This document shows positions 1 through 6,893 of a stretch of DNA of 47,229 bases, piece after piece. The DNA is from Anaerolineales bacterium (GTDB taxonomy: Bacteria > Chloroflexota > Anaerolineae > CG2-30-64-16). The translations under genes were made by a program, and so were the position numbers. Each line of letters starts with the position of its first letter. The first letter of the stretch is position 1. The stretch lies in NCBI GenBank assembly GCA_017882045.1, contig JADGQF010000005.1, positions 1-47,229 of the forward strand, read 5' to 3'. The notes under the pieces are model-generated. The model ran no database searches, was not told the origin of the DNA, and worked only from the letters and a program-made list of their open reading frames with translations.

Positions 1-328
1 CCTCACCCACCAGCGCATGAGCGCCCAGTCTAGCAACAGAACCAGTGAGCTGGTGGCGAACAGCCGGCCGTAACCGGCTTCAGCCAGGGCGGCGCCAAGG
101 AGGGGCGCCACGATCCCAACCAACCCAACCCCGGTGTTGGCGATCCCGATGTAAGTCGGCCGGCGCGCGGGCTCGCAGAACTCCAGCACGGGTAGTCGCG
201 CTCTACCCGGCCTCGATCTCCGCTTCGCTACGCTTGGGGACGGAGAGGTTCAGTCGCAAGAGCCAGGCCAGCGGCCCGCGCACGGGACGCGTAGCTACGG
301 CCGCAGAGGTGTCAGTGGTTGAATTCAT
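1..328 (-). pseudogene. MFS transporter gene with central deletion (both termini kept)
   Basis: Read on the minus strand, an ATG at 328 opens 41 codons (begins MNSTTDTSAAVATRPVRG, ends SEAEIEAG) and hits TAG at 203-205. From about 190 down to base 1 a different frame reads as the end of a major facilitator transporter: LEFCEPARRPTYIGIANT, then GVGLVGIVAPLLGAALAE and a final hydrophobic helix, running off the window. The N-terminal piece resembles the cytoplasmic leader of such transporters. Roughly 300 residues between the two pieces are missing, and the junction at about 190-205 changes frame, so no functional transporter can be made. The gene's true 3' end lies outside the window. Family assignment rests on the C-terminal residues; the substrate is unknown. 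Confidence 0.6.
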
Positions 329-342
329 GTTCAAGGGTCAAA

Positions 343-390
343 GAAACCAGGTTTCGCTCTCCGGATAGCCTCTCCGGGAAACCTGGTTCC
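343..390. repeat. Palindromic hairpin element, copy A
   Basis: GAAACCAGGTTTC (343-355) pairs with GGAAACCTGGTTCC (377-390), and the left arm is itself palindromic. A related hairpin with the same ACCAGGTT/AACCTGGT core lies at 39854-39882 behind the DAHP synthase gene. This may be a dispersed intergenic repeat. It sits just upstream of the broken MFS gene, where there is no obvious transcript to terminate. Bases 391-560 beyond it hold nothing I can identify. Confidence 0.45.
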
Positions 391-560
391 TCGCTCGCGT
401 ATAGCGCCAGCCTCAGGACGATTCTGGTAAGCCATTCTATCACAGGCCGGCCGGCCGCGTCTAATGTTTGGCGCGGTTTTCCCACGCTGGGCTTCCGGAG
501 GCATGACGCGTTGCGTCAATCGTCTGATTTTTATTCGCGTAATTCCGTGTTAAGTATGTA

Positions 561-588
561 TTTACTTTCTTGTGATGCTAGATACAAT
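561..588 (+). promoter_or_regulatory. Probable sigma70-type promoter
   Basis: TTTACT (561-566) and TACAAT (583-588) are separated by 16 bp inside an AT-rich patch (about 525-620) that stands out from the GC-rich surroundings. It would transcribe the small zinc-ribbon gene that starts 40 bp downstream. Confidence 0.45.
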
Positions 589-627
589 CCAATTAGCGTA
601 AATGATAGTAATCCAGGATGGGAGATA

Positions 628-846
628 ATGATGCTGGATCGTGACGGTCACAATCTGCTAGATTGCCCGGTCTGTGAAGGGCGGGGCTCCTACTGTCTAC
701 GGGCTAACGATCAAGCCTGGTCCGAGTTGATCGTCGGTGAATCGCACTGCTACTTCTGCAACGGCACCGGAAGGGTCTGTCAGCCCGACGCGGCCGAGTA
801 CGACCCATACATGGTGCGGCCCGCCATTCCCTATCGTGATGCCTGA
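628..846 (+). CDS. Small double zinc-ribbon (DnaJ-type CxxC) protein
   Basis: A 72-residue protein containing CPVCEGRG and CYFCNGTG, two CxxC knuckles followed by the Gly-rich turn seen in DnaJ central-domain zinc ribbons. Four cysteines are enough to bind one zinc ion. The start is placed at the ATGATG at 628-633, because GGGAG precedes it and a promoter-like element lies 40 bp upstream; the reading frame is open further upstream but has no good start there. It has no signal peptide or membrane segment. The role is unknown; such small proteins are often RNA- or chaperone-associated, which is only a family-level guess. It lies alone between a broken transporter and a truncated PEP carboxykinase. 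Confidence 0.6.
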   Translation: MMLDRDGHNLLDCPVCEGRGSYCLRANDQAWSELIVGESHCYFCNGTGRVCQPDAAEYDPYMVRPAIPYRDA

Positions 847-869
847 TAGCCACCGGTAAGTACTGGTCC

Positions 870-889
870 CGGCCGGTGAGCGCCGGCCG
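870..889 (+). terminator. Weak hairpin after the zinc-ribbon gene
   Basis: A 7-bp perfect stem, CGGCCGG (870-876) with CCGGCCG (883-889), has a 6-nt loop and is followed by TTTCGG. The short T-run makes it a poor intrinsic terminator. Confidence 0.3.
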
Positions 890-2585
890 TTTCGGCTCCT
901 GCCGCAACGGCGTGTCTTCGTGTTGCTATCGTCTTGCCATCGCCCGGACGTTTCTTTTCTGCCCAACCCAATCTTTGTTCGTCATCCCGTTCAGCATGGG
1001 TCCGCTGGGCTCGCCCATCGCCCACATCGGCGTCCAGATCACCAATTCGCCGTATGTCGTTGCCAACATGCGGATCATGACCAGGATGGGGCGGCGGGTG
1101 CTCGATGTGCTCGGCGACGGGGAGTTCGTGGCTTGCCTGCACTCTGTCGGCATGCCACTGGCAGAGGGCCAGCAAGACGTTGCCTGGCCCTGCAACCGGG
1201 AGCAAAAGTATATCGTCCACTTTCCCGAAGACCGGTCCATCTGGTCTTACGGCAGTGGCTACGGCCGCAACGCCTTGCTGGGCAAGAAGTGCTTTGCGCT
1301 GCGCATTGCCTCGGTCATTGCCCGTGACGATGACTGGCTGGCCGAACACATGCTGATTCTCGGCCTCAAGTCTCCGGACGGCGACAAGACCTACGTCGCG
1401 GCGGCCTTTCCGAGCGCCAGCGGCAAGACGAACTTCGCCATGCTGATTCCTCCGGCCGCCTTTGCCGGTTGGAAGGTCACTACCGTGGGCGATGACATTG
1501 CCTGGATCAAGCGTGCGCCCGACGGACGGATCTACGCTATCAACCCCGAAGCGGGCTTCTTCGGCGTCGCCCCGGGCACCTCGACCAGCTCGAACGGCAA
1601 CGCCATGGCAACCATCTCCCGCAACACGATCTTCACCAATGTCGCGCTCACGCCCGATGGCGACGTCTGGTGGGAGGGCATGACCAAAACGCCGCCCCCT
1701 GAGCTGATCGACTGGCGGGGCCAGCCCTGGACGCCGGATGCCGGACGCCTGGCGGCGCACTCCAACGCGCGCTTCACCGCCCCGGCCTCGCAGTGCCCTT
1801 CGATTGATCCCGACTGGGAAAACCCGCGCGGCGTTCCGATCAGCGCCTTTATCTTCGGCGGGCGGCGGAGCAGCGTGGTCCCGCTGGTGTATCAGGCCTT
1901 CAACTGGAGCTATGGGGTGTATACTGCGGCCACGATGGGCGCCGAGACGACAGCCGCGGCCGCGGGCCAGGTCGGCGAGGTGCGGCGCGACCCGATGGCC
2001 ATGCTGCCGTTCTGCGGTTACCACATGGGCGACTACATCAACCACTGGCTGCAGTTCGGCCGCACGCTCAGAAACCCGCCGCCCATCTTCAACGTCAACT
2101 GGTTCCGCAAGGATGGGGACGGCAATTTCCTCTGGCCCGGCTTCGGCCAGAACATGCGCATCTTGAAATGGATCGTGGAAAGGGCGCACGGGCAGGCCAG
2201 CGGCGTCGAAAGCCCGATTGGCTGGATGCCGCGCTACGAGGATATCGACTGGCGCGGCCTGGAGGAGTTCTCGGCCAGGCAGTTTCAGGAGATCATGGCG
2301 GTGGACCGGGATCAGTGGAAGCAGGAGATCCTCTCCCACGACGCGCTCTTCGTCAAGATCTATGACCGGTTGCCAAAGGAGATGATCTTCATTCGCGAGC
2401 TGATGCTCTCGGCGCTCTGGCGCTCACCGGAGCGCTGGGACCTTGTGCCCGACGACGAAGCCGGCGCAGCCGCCACGGCCGCCGGGCACGTCTCTGCGGA
2501 TGGCCAGTCAGGCGCGTCGAACGGCAAATCCCGGGCCGGTGCTGAGCCTGCAGAGCAGGCAACGCGGGCACGGATTGCAGGTTGA
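876..2585 (+). CDS. pckG: GTP-dependent PEP carboxykinase, N-terminally truncated
   Basis: From about 964 the protein matches GTP-type phosphoenolpyruvate carboxykinase (oxaloacetate + GTP to PEP + CO2 + GDP): [17 protein letters not shown], the P-loop PSASGKTN (about residues 178-185), metal-binding GDDIAWIK (about 204-211), [16 protein letters not shown] and the C-terminal [11 protein letters not shown] region. Family members have about 120 residues before [12 protein letters not shown], including a substrate-binding arginine region; here only some 29 unrelated residues precede it and no PEPCK-like N-terminus is visible in any frame between 600 and 960. The P-loop carries Ser where most characterised enzymes have the reactive Cys (SACGKTN). 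The C-terminus has an extra Ala/Gly/Ser-rich tail. The open frame starts at GTG 876, but the true start is uncertain. The product is probably non-functional unless the missing part is an assembly loss. A carrier-like gene and bioY follow in the same direction. Confidence 0.8.
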   Translation: MSAGRFGSCRNGVSSCCYRLAIARTFLFCPTQSLFVIPFSMGPLGSPIAHIGVQITNSPYVVANMRIMTRMGRRVLDVLGDGEFVACLHSVGMPLAEGQQDVAWPCNREQKYIVHFPEDRSIWSYGSGYGRNALLGKKCFALRIASVIARDDDWLAEHMLILGLKSPDGDKTYVAAAFPSASGKTNFAMLIPPAAFAGWKVTTVGDDIAWIKRAPDGRIYAINPEAGFFGVAPGTSTSSNGNAMATISRNTIFTNVALTPDGDVWWEGMTKTPPPELIDWRGQPWTPDAGRLAAHSNARFTAPASQCPSIDPDWENPRGVPISAFIFGGRRSSVVPLVYQAFNWSYGVYTAATMGAETTAAAAGQVGEVRRDPMAMLPFCGYHMGDYINHWLQFGRTLRNPPPIFNVNWFRKDGDGNFLWPGFGQNMRILKWIVERAHGQASGVESPIGWMPRYEDIDWRGLEEFSARQFQEIMAVDRDQWKQEILSHDALFVKIYDRLPKEMIFIRELMLSALWRSPERWDLVPDDEAGAAATAAGHVSADGQSGASNGKSRAGAEPAEQATRARIAG

Positions 2586-2624
2586 TAAGCAGAGCAGACC
2601 AGGATAAACCTAGGAGGTGCTGAG

Positions 2625-2867
2625 ATGCCTAGTTTCGAGGTCAAGATCGACGACAAGACGTACCATGTGGACATCCCCTGGCTGGGCGCCAAACCGCTGC
2701 CGGTGATTGTGGCTGGGCACCCGCTCGAGCTCGTTATCGGTGGCCCGCAGGGCGTGACAGCGCAGGAAACGAAAGAGGCCGAGATGCGGGTCGGGCCACG
2801 GGTCATAACGCCCGTGAACGGCAAACCCGTTGTCGCGGAGTGGCATGCGAGTATCCAAGAGGAATGA
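2625..2867 (+). CDS. Biotin-carrier-like N-terminal domain without biotinyl lysine
   Basis: An 80-residue protein that starts MPSFEVKIDDKTYHVDI, the beta-strand pattern typical of the N-terminus of biotin carboxyl carrier proteins and decarboxylase gamma subunits. Such proteins normally continue through a Pro/Ala linker to a biotinyl domain with an AMKM-type lysine; here the chain ends after VNGKPVVAEWHASIQEE, with no biotinylation site. It has a strong ribosome site (AGGAGG, 8 nt before ATG) and lies 40 bp after the PEP carboxykinase and 40 bp before bioY, which makes a biotin connection attractive. It is either a truncated BCCP or a small protein of another family; I cannot decide from sequence alone. 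Confidence 0.4.
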   Translation: MPSFEVKIDDKTYHVDIPWLGAKPLPVIVAGHPLELVIGGPQGVTAQETKEAEMRVGPRVITPVNGKPVVAEWHASIQEE

Positions 2868-2907
2868 GGATCCAGCGATCCTCAGCCAGCCATGGAGGCA
2901 TTACGAG

Positions 2908-3480
2908 ATGACTGCGGTTGATGTTTTTCGTCCGTCGGTGCGACGCTACAGCCTGGCTTATGATTCCACCTGCGTGGTTGCCGGTAGCCTGCTGGTAGCT
3001 CTAAGCGCCCAGGTAGCGATCCCGCTGCCGTTCAGTCCCGTTCCTATCACCGGCCAGACCCTGGCTGCTCTGCTGATCGGCGCGTTGCTCGGCAGGCGGC
3101 TGGGCGCGTACGCGCTGCTCCTCTACCTCGCGGAAGGGGCGATCGGCCTGCCGGTCTTTGCCGGCGGTGGTATCGGCCTCGCACGTTTGGCCGGTCCTAC
3201 CGGCGGTTTCCTGGCCGGCCTGGTGGTCGCTGCCTACCTGGTAGGGCTGCTGGCCGAGCGCGGCTGGGACCGGCGCCCAGCCACGACGGTCCTGGCGATG
3301 CTGTTCGGCAACGTCGTCATCTACGCTTTCGGCCTGACCTGGTTGGCCCGTTTCCTGGGCGCCGACCACGTGCTTGCAGCCGGGTTGTTGCCTTTCATCC
3401 CCGGCGACCTGCTCAAGCTCGCGCTGGCAGCCGCGCTCTTGCCTTCAGGCTGGGCGCTGCTGGGCCGGGCCCAGAAGTAA
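2908..3480 (+). CDS. bioY: Biotin transporter substrate-binding subunit BioY
   Basis: A 190-residue integral membrane protein with six hydrophobic segments and the BioY hallmark region VAIPLPFSPVPITGQTLAAL, followed by GALLGRRLGAYALLLYLAEGA and the Gly-rich GLPVFAGGGIGLARLAGPTGG. BioY is the S-component that captures biotin for an energy-coupling factor transporter, or can act alone. The ATG at 2908 is chosen because GGAGG lies about 10 nt upstream; the frame is open further upstream but overlaps the previous gene. No ECF ATPase genes are nearby, so it would rely on a shared module or work alone. A strong terminator follows at 3509. Length is normal and no damage is visible. Confidence 0.9.
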   Translation: MTAVDVFRPSVRRYSLAYDSTCVVAGSLLVALSAQVAIPLPFSPVPITGQTLAALLIGALLGRRLGAYALLLYLAEGAIGLPVFAGGGIGLARLAGPTGGFLAGLVVAAYLVGLLAERGWDRRPATTVLAMLFGNVVIYAFGLTWLARFLGADHVLAAGLLPFIPGDLLKLALAAALLPSGWALLGRAQK

Positions 3481-3508
3481 AGTAAGGAGCAACTCTCCCT
3501 ATCTGGCG

Positions 3509-3547
3509 GCGGGGTTATCATACGATGATAACCCCGCTCTGTTTGTG
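3509..3547 (+). terminator. Intrinsic terminator after bioY
   Basis: A perfect 13-bp stem, GCGGGGTTATCAT (3509-3521) with ATGATAACCCCGC (3525-3537), has a 3-nt loop and is followed by TCTGTTTGTG. Confidence 0.8.
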
Positions 3548-3584
3548 CCGCACTCCGGCGCATCGATTCGCGCCCTACAGTGTT

Positions 3585-3963
3585 CAGCCATATAATGCAT
3601 TCTTGCTGCCCAGGTCCCCTTCCCGCCCTGAGCAAACCGCCACGCTTCAATTCAGCCGCAGCATCGGCGGCACTATCGGCGTCAGCGTCATGGGAGCGGT
3701 GCTCAGTTGGCGCCTGGCGCCTGGCGCCCGCGAGAGCGGCCGCCGGCATTGACCCGGCCACGGCGCCGCTCGGCCAGTTGGTCGATCCACTGACCGGCCC
3801 TGCCGACGGCGTCGCCGTCGATGGCGCCCTCAAGATCGCCCTGGCGGGCGGTATTCGCGCCATCTTTGTCGTCGCCCTGCTGGCTGCTGCCGCGGGTCTC
3901 GTCGCGACCGCCTTCGCCCCGCACGAACGGATCATAAGTCGTAAGGAAGGAGTACCAAGTTGA
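3585..3963 (+). pseudogene. DHA2-type MFS exporter, C-terminal fragment with frameshift
   Basis: Two frames together encode the end of an EmrB/QacA-type 14-helix exporter: TLQFSRSIGGTIGVSVMGAV in one frame up to about 3728, then AAAGIDPATAPLGQLVDP and a last membrane helix in the next frame, ending at TGA 3961-3963. The switch falls in three tandem copies of TGGCGCC (3708-3728); removing one 7-bp copy restores a continuous reading SWRLAPARAAAGID. All of the protein before about residue 400 of a normal exporter is absent, and the match begins abruptly near 3600, just after the bioY terminator. It is non-functional. Its stop codon overlaps the TTG start of the radical SAM gene. Confidence 0.7.
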
Positions 3964-5438
3964 AAGTCCTGCTGGTCTACCCCGAGTTTCCCGATACGTT
4001 TTGGGGCTTCAAGCACGCTCTCCGCTTCATCCGCAAAAAGGCCGGTGCGCCGCCATTGGGCTTGCTGACCGTTGCCGCGATGCTGCCCGCCGATTGGGAA
4101 CTGCGCCTGGTGGATCTGAATATTCAGGCGATGAGTGACGAAGATCTGGCATGGGCGGACATGGCCTTCGTCAGCGCGATGGTCGTCCAACGCGAGGGAA
4201 CCTTCAAAGCCATCCACCAGTGCAAGGAGGCCGGGTTGAAGGTAGTGGCCGGCGGGCCACTTTTTACCGGCGAACATGAGAGTTTTGACGAGGTGGACCA
4301 CTTCGTGCTGAACGAGTCGGAACTGACGCTGGCGCCCTTCCTGGCCGACCTGGCCGCCGGGTGCGCGCAGCGCGTCTACTCCACCACCGAGCACCCGGAC
4401 ATCCGCGCTACGCCGGCCCCCCGCTGGGAGTTGGCCGAGCTCAAGCAATACGACAGTGTCTCCATCCAGTTCTCGCGTGGTTGCCCCTTCAACTGCGATT
4501 TCTGCAACATCACCGCCTTGCTCGGCCGCAAAGTGCGCACCAAGACCACGCAGCAGATCATCGGCGAGCTGGAAAGTCTCTACCGGACAGGCTGGCGCAA
4601 GAACGTCTTCTTCGTCGACGACAATTTTATCGGTAACAAGAAGTTGCTCAAGGCCGAGGTCCTGCCGGCGCTGATCGAATGGCGCAAGGGCAAGAAGGGC
4701 ATGGCCTTCAATACCGAGGTCTCGATCAACCTGGCCGATGACGACGAGTTGCTGCGCTTGATGGCCGAAGCCGGTTTCAATACTGTCTTTGTCGGCATCG
4801 AGACGCCCAGCGAAGCGAGCCTGCTGGAGTGCAGCAAGTACCAGAACCGAAACCGCGACCTGATCGATAGCGTCAAGACGATCCAGCGCGCCGGGCTGCA
4901 GGTTCAGGGCGGCTTTATCGTCGGCTTCGACAGCGATACCAGCTCAATCTTCCAGCAGCAGATCGACTTCATCCAGCGCAGCGGCATCGTCACCGCCATG
5001 GTTGGCTTGCTGCAGGCGCCCTATGGCACACGGCTCTACGAACGCATGAAGAGCGAGGGCCGGTTGTCGGAGGAGATGACCGGAGACAACGCCGACGGCT
5101 CGACCAACATCGTGCCCAAGATGGGGCTGGAGCAGTTGCGTCAGGGTTACCGCCGGCTGCTGGATCAGATCTACGCGCCGCGGCCGTATTATGCACGCGT
5201 CAGGACCTTCCTGCGCGAGTACAAAGCCCCCACGGTTAGCCTGCACCTGGAGCCCCAATACGTCCTGGCCTTTTTCCGCTCGGCCTACCAACTGGGTCTC
5301 AAGGGCAAAGCGCGTGCCGAGTACTGGGGCCTCCTGGGCTGGACACTCTTCCGCCGTCCGAAGCTCTTCCCCCTGGCCGTTACCTTCGCCATCTACGGTT
5401 TCCACTTCCGCCAGGTGGCCGAGTTGCACGTGCAGTGA
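3960..5438 (+). CDS. B12-binding radical SAM protein (DUF4070 type)
   Basis: A 492-residue protein. The N-terminal 130 residues form a cobalamin-binding-like Rossmann fold (MKVLLVYPEFPDTFWGF, then GLLTVAAMLP and VVAGGPLFTGEHE). A radical SAM domain follows, with the CxxxCxxC cluster motif in RGCPFNCDFCNITALLGR (about residues 173-190) and VFFVDDNFIGN. The C-terminal extension resembles the DUF4070 region found in this subfamily, which includes the hopanoid methylase-like branch; the substrate here is not known. Translation is proposed from TTG 3960, since GGAAGGAG lies about 7 nt upstream and the family N-terminus begins exactly there. It overlaps the stop of the broken exporter gene by 4 bp. 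A very strong terminator follows. It appears intact, unlike its neighbours. Confidence 0.8.
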   Translation: MKVLLVYPEFPDTFWGFKHALRFIRKKAGAPPLGLLTVAAMLPADWELRLVDLNIQAMSDEDLAWADMAFVSAMVVQREGTFKAIHQCKEAGLKVVAGGPLFTGEHESFDEVDHFVLNESELTLAPFLADLAAGCAQRVYSTTEHPDIRATPAPRWELAELKQYDSVSIQFSRGCPFNCDFCNITALLGRKVRTKTTQQIIGELESLYRTGWRKNVFFVDDNFIGNKKLLKAEVLPALIEWRKGKKGMAFNTEVSINLADDDELLRLMAEAGFNTVFVGIETPSEASLLECSKYQNRNRDLIDSVKTIQRAGLQVQGGFIVGFDSDTSSIFQQQIDFIQRSGIVTAMVGLLQAPYGTRLYERMKSEGRLSEEMTGDNADGSTNIVPKMGLEQLRQGYRRLLDQIYAPRPYYARVRTFLREYKAPTVSLHLEPQYVLAFFRSAYQLGLKGKARAEYWGLLGWTLFRRPKLFPLAVTFAIYGFHFRQVAELHVQ

Positions 5439-5443
5439 GCGCT

Positions 5444-5489
5444 CCCGACGGCATCGGACCCATTGCCGGTTGGATCCGATGCCGTCGGG
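5444..5489 (+). terminator. Intrinsic-type hairpin after the radical SAM gene
   Basis: CCCGACGGCATCGGA (5444-5458) and TCCGATGCCGTCGGG (5475-5489) form a perfect 15-bp stem with a 16-nt loop directly after the stop codon. The T-run is weak (CTGCTTCC). Confidence 0.65.
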
Positions 5490-5509
5490 CTGCTTCCGCA
5501 GGAGAATTT

Positions 5510-5628
5510 ATGTTTGAGGAACACCTTGCCCAACTGATGGCCGCTCACGAAGCCCTGTTGAGCCGGCCGAATGAGATCGACCCTACCTGAGTCGGGCTTG
5601 CATGGAGATGTTGCGCCGCCTCGTTTAG
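5510..5628 (+). pseudogene. Gene remnant: start and end kept, centre missing
   Basis: A good ribosome site (GCAGGAG) precedes ATG 5510, which opens a 26-residue peptide ending HEALLSRPNEIDPT and a TGA at 5588-5590. In another frame the next bases read PYLSRACMEMLRRLV and stop at TAG 5626-5628, which looks like the C-terminus of a protein. The start has some resemblance, from memory, to the N-terminus of GH130-type glycoside phosphorylases, but it is too short to assign. The simplest reading is a gene reduced to about 25 first and 15 last codons by an internal deletion that also changed frame, as in the MFS gene at 1-328. It lies directly upstream of the deleted permease gene. Confidence 0.4.
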
Positions 5629-5644
5629 CCAAAAGGGGGAGAGC

Positions 5645-6142
5645 ATGGAAGCCACACAAAAGGCCGGTGCGCAGATCAGCACCAAGGCGTTCGTTCAGTC
5701 TGTGCTGATCCTCATGGCTGCCAGCATCAAATATATCGTGGCCGCCGGCGGAATCATGGACACCATCCTGCATAGCGCCTCGCTGCGCTTTGCCGGGGCC
5801 AGTCCGCTGGCATCCGTCCTCATGATGTACGTCCTGGCCCTGGTCATCGAGTTCTTTGTGGCCAGCGGCTCGGCCAAAGCCTTCTTGCTCATCCCGATCC
5901 TGATGCCGTTGGGCGACCTGGTCGGCGTCACCCGCCAGGCCGGCGTCACCGCCTACTGCTTCGGTGACGGCTTCTCCAACCTGGCCTATCCTACCAACCC
6001 GGTCCTGCTGATCTGCCTGGGCCTGACGGCTGTCGGCTACTCCGCCTGGCTCAAATGGACCGCCAAGTTGTGGGCGGGCGTGTTGGTCGTCACGGTCATT
6101 TTCCTGGCCGTGGCCGTTGCCATCGGTTACGGCCCGTTCTAG
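5645..6142 (+). CDS. YfcC-type permease with in-frame internal deletion
   Basis: A 165-residue product. Residues 1-23 (MEATQKAGAQISTKAFVQSV) match the very start of YfcC/ArcD-type basic amino acid or C4-dicarboxylate-like permeases, whereas residues from about 24 on (SIKYIVAAGGIMDTILH, VIEFFVASGSAKAFLLIP, FGDGFSNLAYPTNPVLLI) match their last 140 residues. Full-length members have about 470-510 residues, so about 320 residues are missing without loss of frame. Both ends of the family carry a LIL tripeptide at the join, which suggests deletion between short repeated codons (inference). AAAAGGGGGAG precedes ATG 5645. A working transporter is unlikely, although a stable small membrane protein could still be made. 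Confidence 0.65.
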   Translation: MEATQKAGAQISTKAFVQSVLILMAASIKYIVAAGGIMDTILHSASLRFAGASPLASVLMMYVLALVIEFFVASGSAKAFLLIPILMPLGDLVGVTRQAGVTAYCFGDGFSNLAYPTNPVLLICLGLTAVGYSAWLKWTAKLWAGVLVVTVIFLAVAVAIGYGPF

Positions 6143-6197
6143 CCCGTTCGCAGTTCTCGCGGCAGGCCGCCTCGATTCTAATATAGGAGTTGTCTCG

Positions 6198-6869
6198 ATG
6201 CCCGATCGATCAAATGCTCGCAAGCCAAAAGGAGCGGATTCAGCGTTGGGGAAAGCGAAGCGCGCAGGAGCAGCTAAACAACCCGGACCGGCGACGCGCC
6301 GGCGCTTTCCGCTCATCCCGGCCATCGGCGGGCTGGTTCTGCTGGGTGTGCTCCTGGCGGCAGGCGGCTTCGCTTTTGCTGCCAGCCAGGAGCAACATGA
6401 TGCCTTCTGCGCTTCCTGCCACAGCCAGCCGGAATCTACCTACTTTCAGCGGTCGCTGGCTGCGCAACCCGTTGACCTGGCCTCGGCGCACACGCCCAAG
6501 AACGTGACCTGCATCAACTGCCATTCGGGGGTGGGCGTGACCGGCCGGATGTCCGCCGAGCTGATCGGCGCGCGCAACGCCGCTCTCTGGTATACCGGGC
6601 GCGCCACGCAGCCGGCGCCGCTGATCTTTCCTATCGGCGACGCGAACTGCCTGAAGTGTCACCAGGACGTGACCGGAAGCCGTTCACAGAATAATCACTT
6701 CCACTATTTTCTGGCCCGTTGGCAAGCCCTGGACCCGAAGGCCGCCACCTGCGTGACCTGCCATGGAGGGCATACGACGGACGGCACGGCGGATATCAGG
6801 TTCCTGAACCAGGCGACTACCGACGCCGTCTGCCAGGCATGCCACAACCAGTTACGAACCGGGGACTGA
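6198..6869 (+). CDS. Membrane-anchored pentahaem c-type cytochrome (NapC/NirT-like)
   Basis: A 223-residue protein. A basic, disordered N-terminus is followed by one membrane helix (about residues 38-60, PLIPAIGGLVLLGVLL), then an exported domain with five CxxCH haem sites: CASCH (71), CINCH (105), CLKCH (151), CVTCH (185) and CQACH (212). The single anchor and small multihaem domain resemble NapC/NirT and NrfH quinol dehydrogenases, which pass electrons from the quinone pool to exported reductases, though those usually have four haems. No terminal reductase or cytochrome maturation gene is adjacent. The ATG at 6198 has AGGAG 7 nt upstream. It lies between the deleted permease and an SDR gene; nothing here fixes its partner. 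Confidence 0.75.
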   Translation: MPDRSNARKPKGADSALGKAKRAGAAKQPGPATRRRFPLIPAIGGLVLLGVLLAAGGFAFAASQEQHDAFCASCHSQPESTYFQRSLAAQPVDLASAHTPKNVTCINCHSGVGVTGRMSAELIGARNAALWYTGRATQPAPLIFPIGDANCLKCHQDVTGSRSQNNHFHYFLARWQALDPKAATCVTCHGGHTTDGTADIRFLNQATTDAVCQACHNQLRTGD

Positions 6870-6893
6870 TCGGGGGCGACTATAGGGAGGCGT

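Noticed and set aside
319-627. N-terminal extension of the zinc-ribbon frame
   Set aside because: It crosses the hairpin element and the predicted promoter and has no ribosome site; the start at 628 is better supported.
831-2339. 502-codon open frame on the minus strand
   Set aside because: It lies opposite the PEP carboxykinase gene, has no recognisable motif and is typical of high-GC antisense frames.
5464-5474. Riboswitch between the radical SAM gene and the next gene
   Set aside because: The structure is a plain 15-bp hairpin right after a stop codon, explained as a terminator; no conserved B12-riboswitch core was seen.
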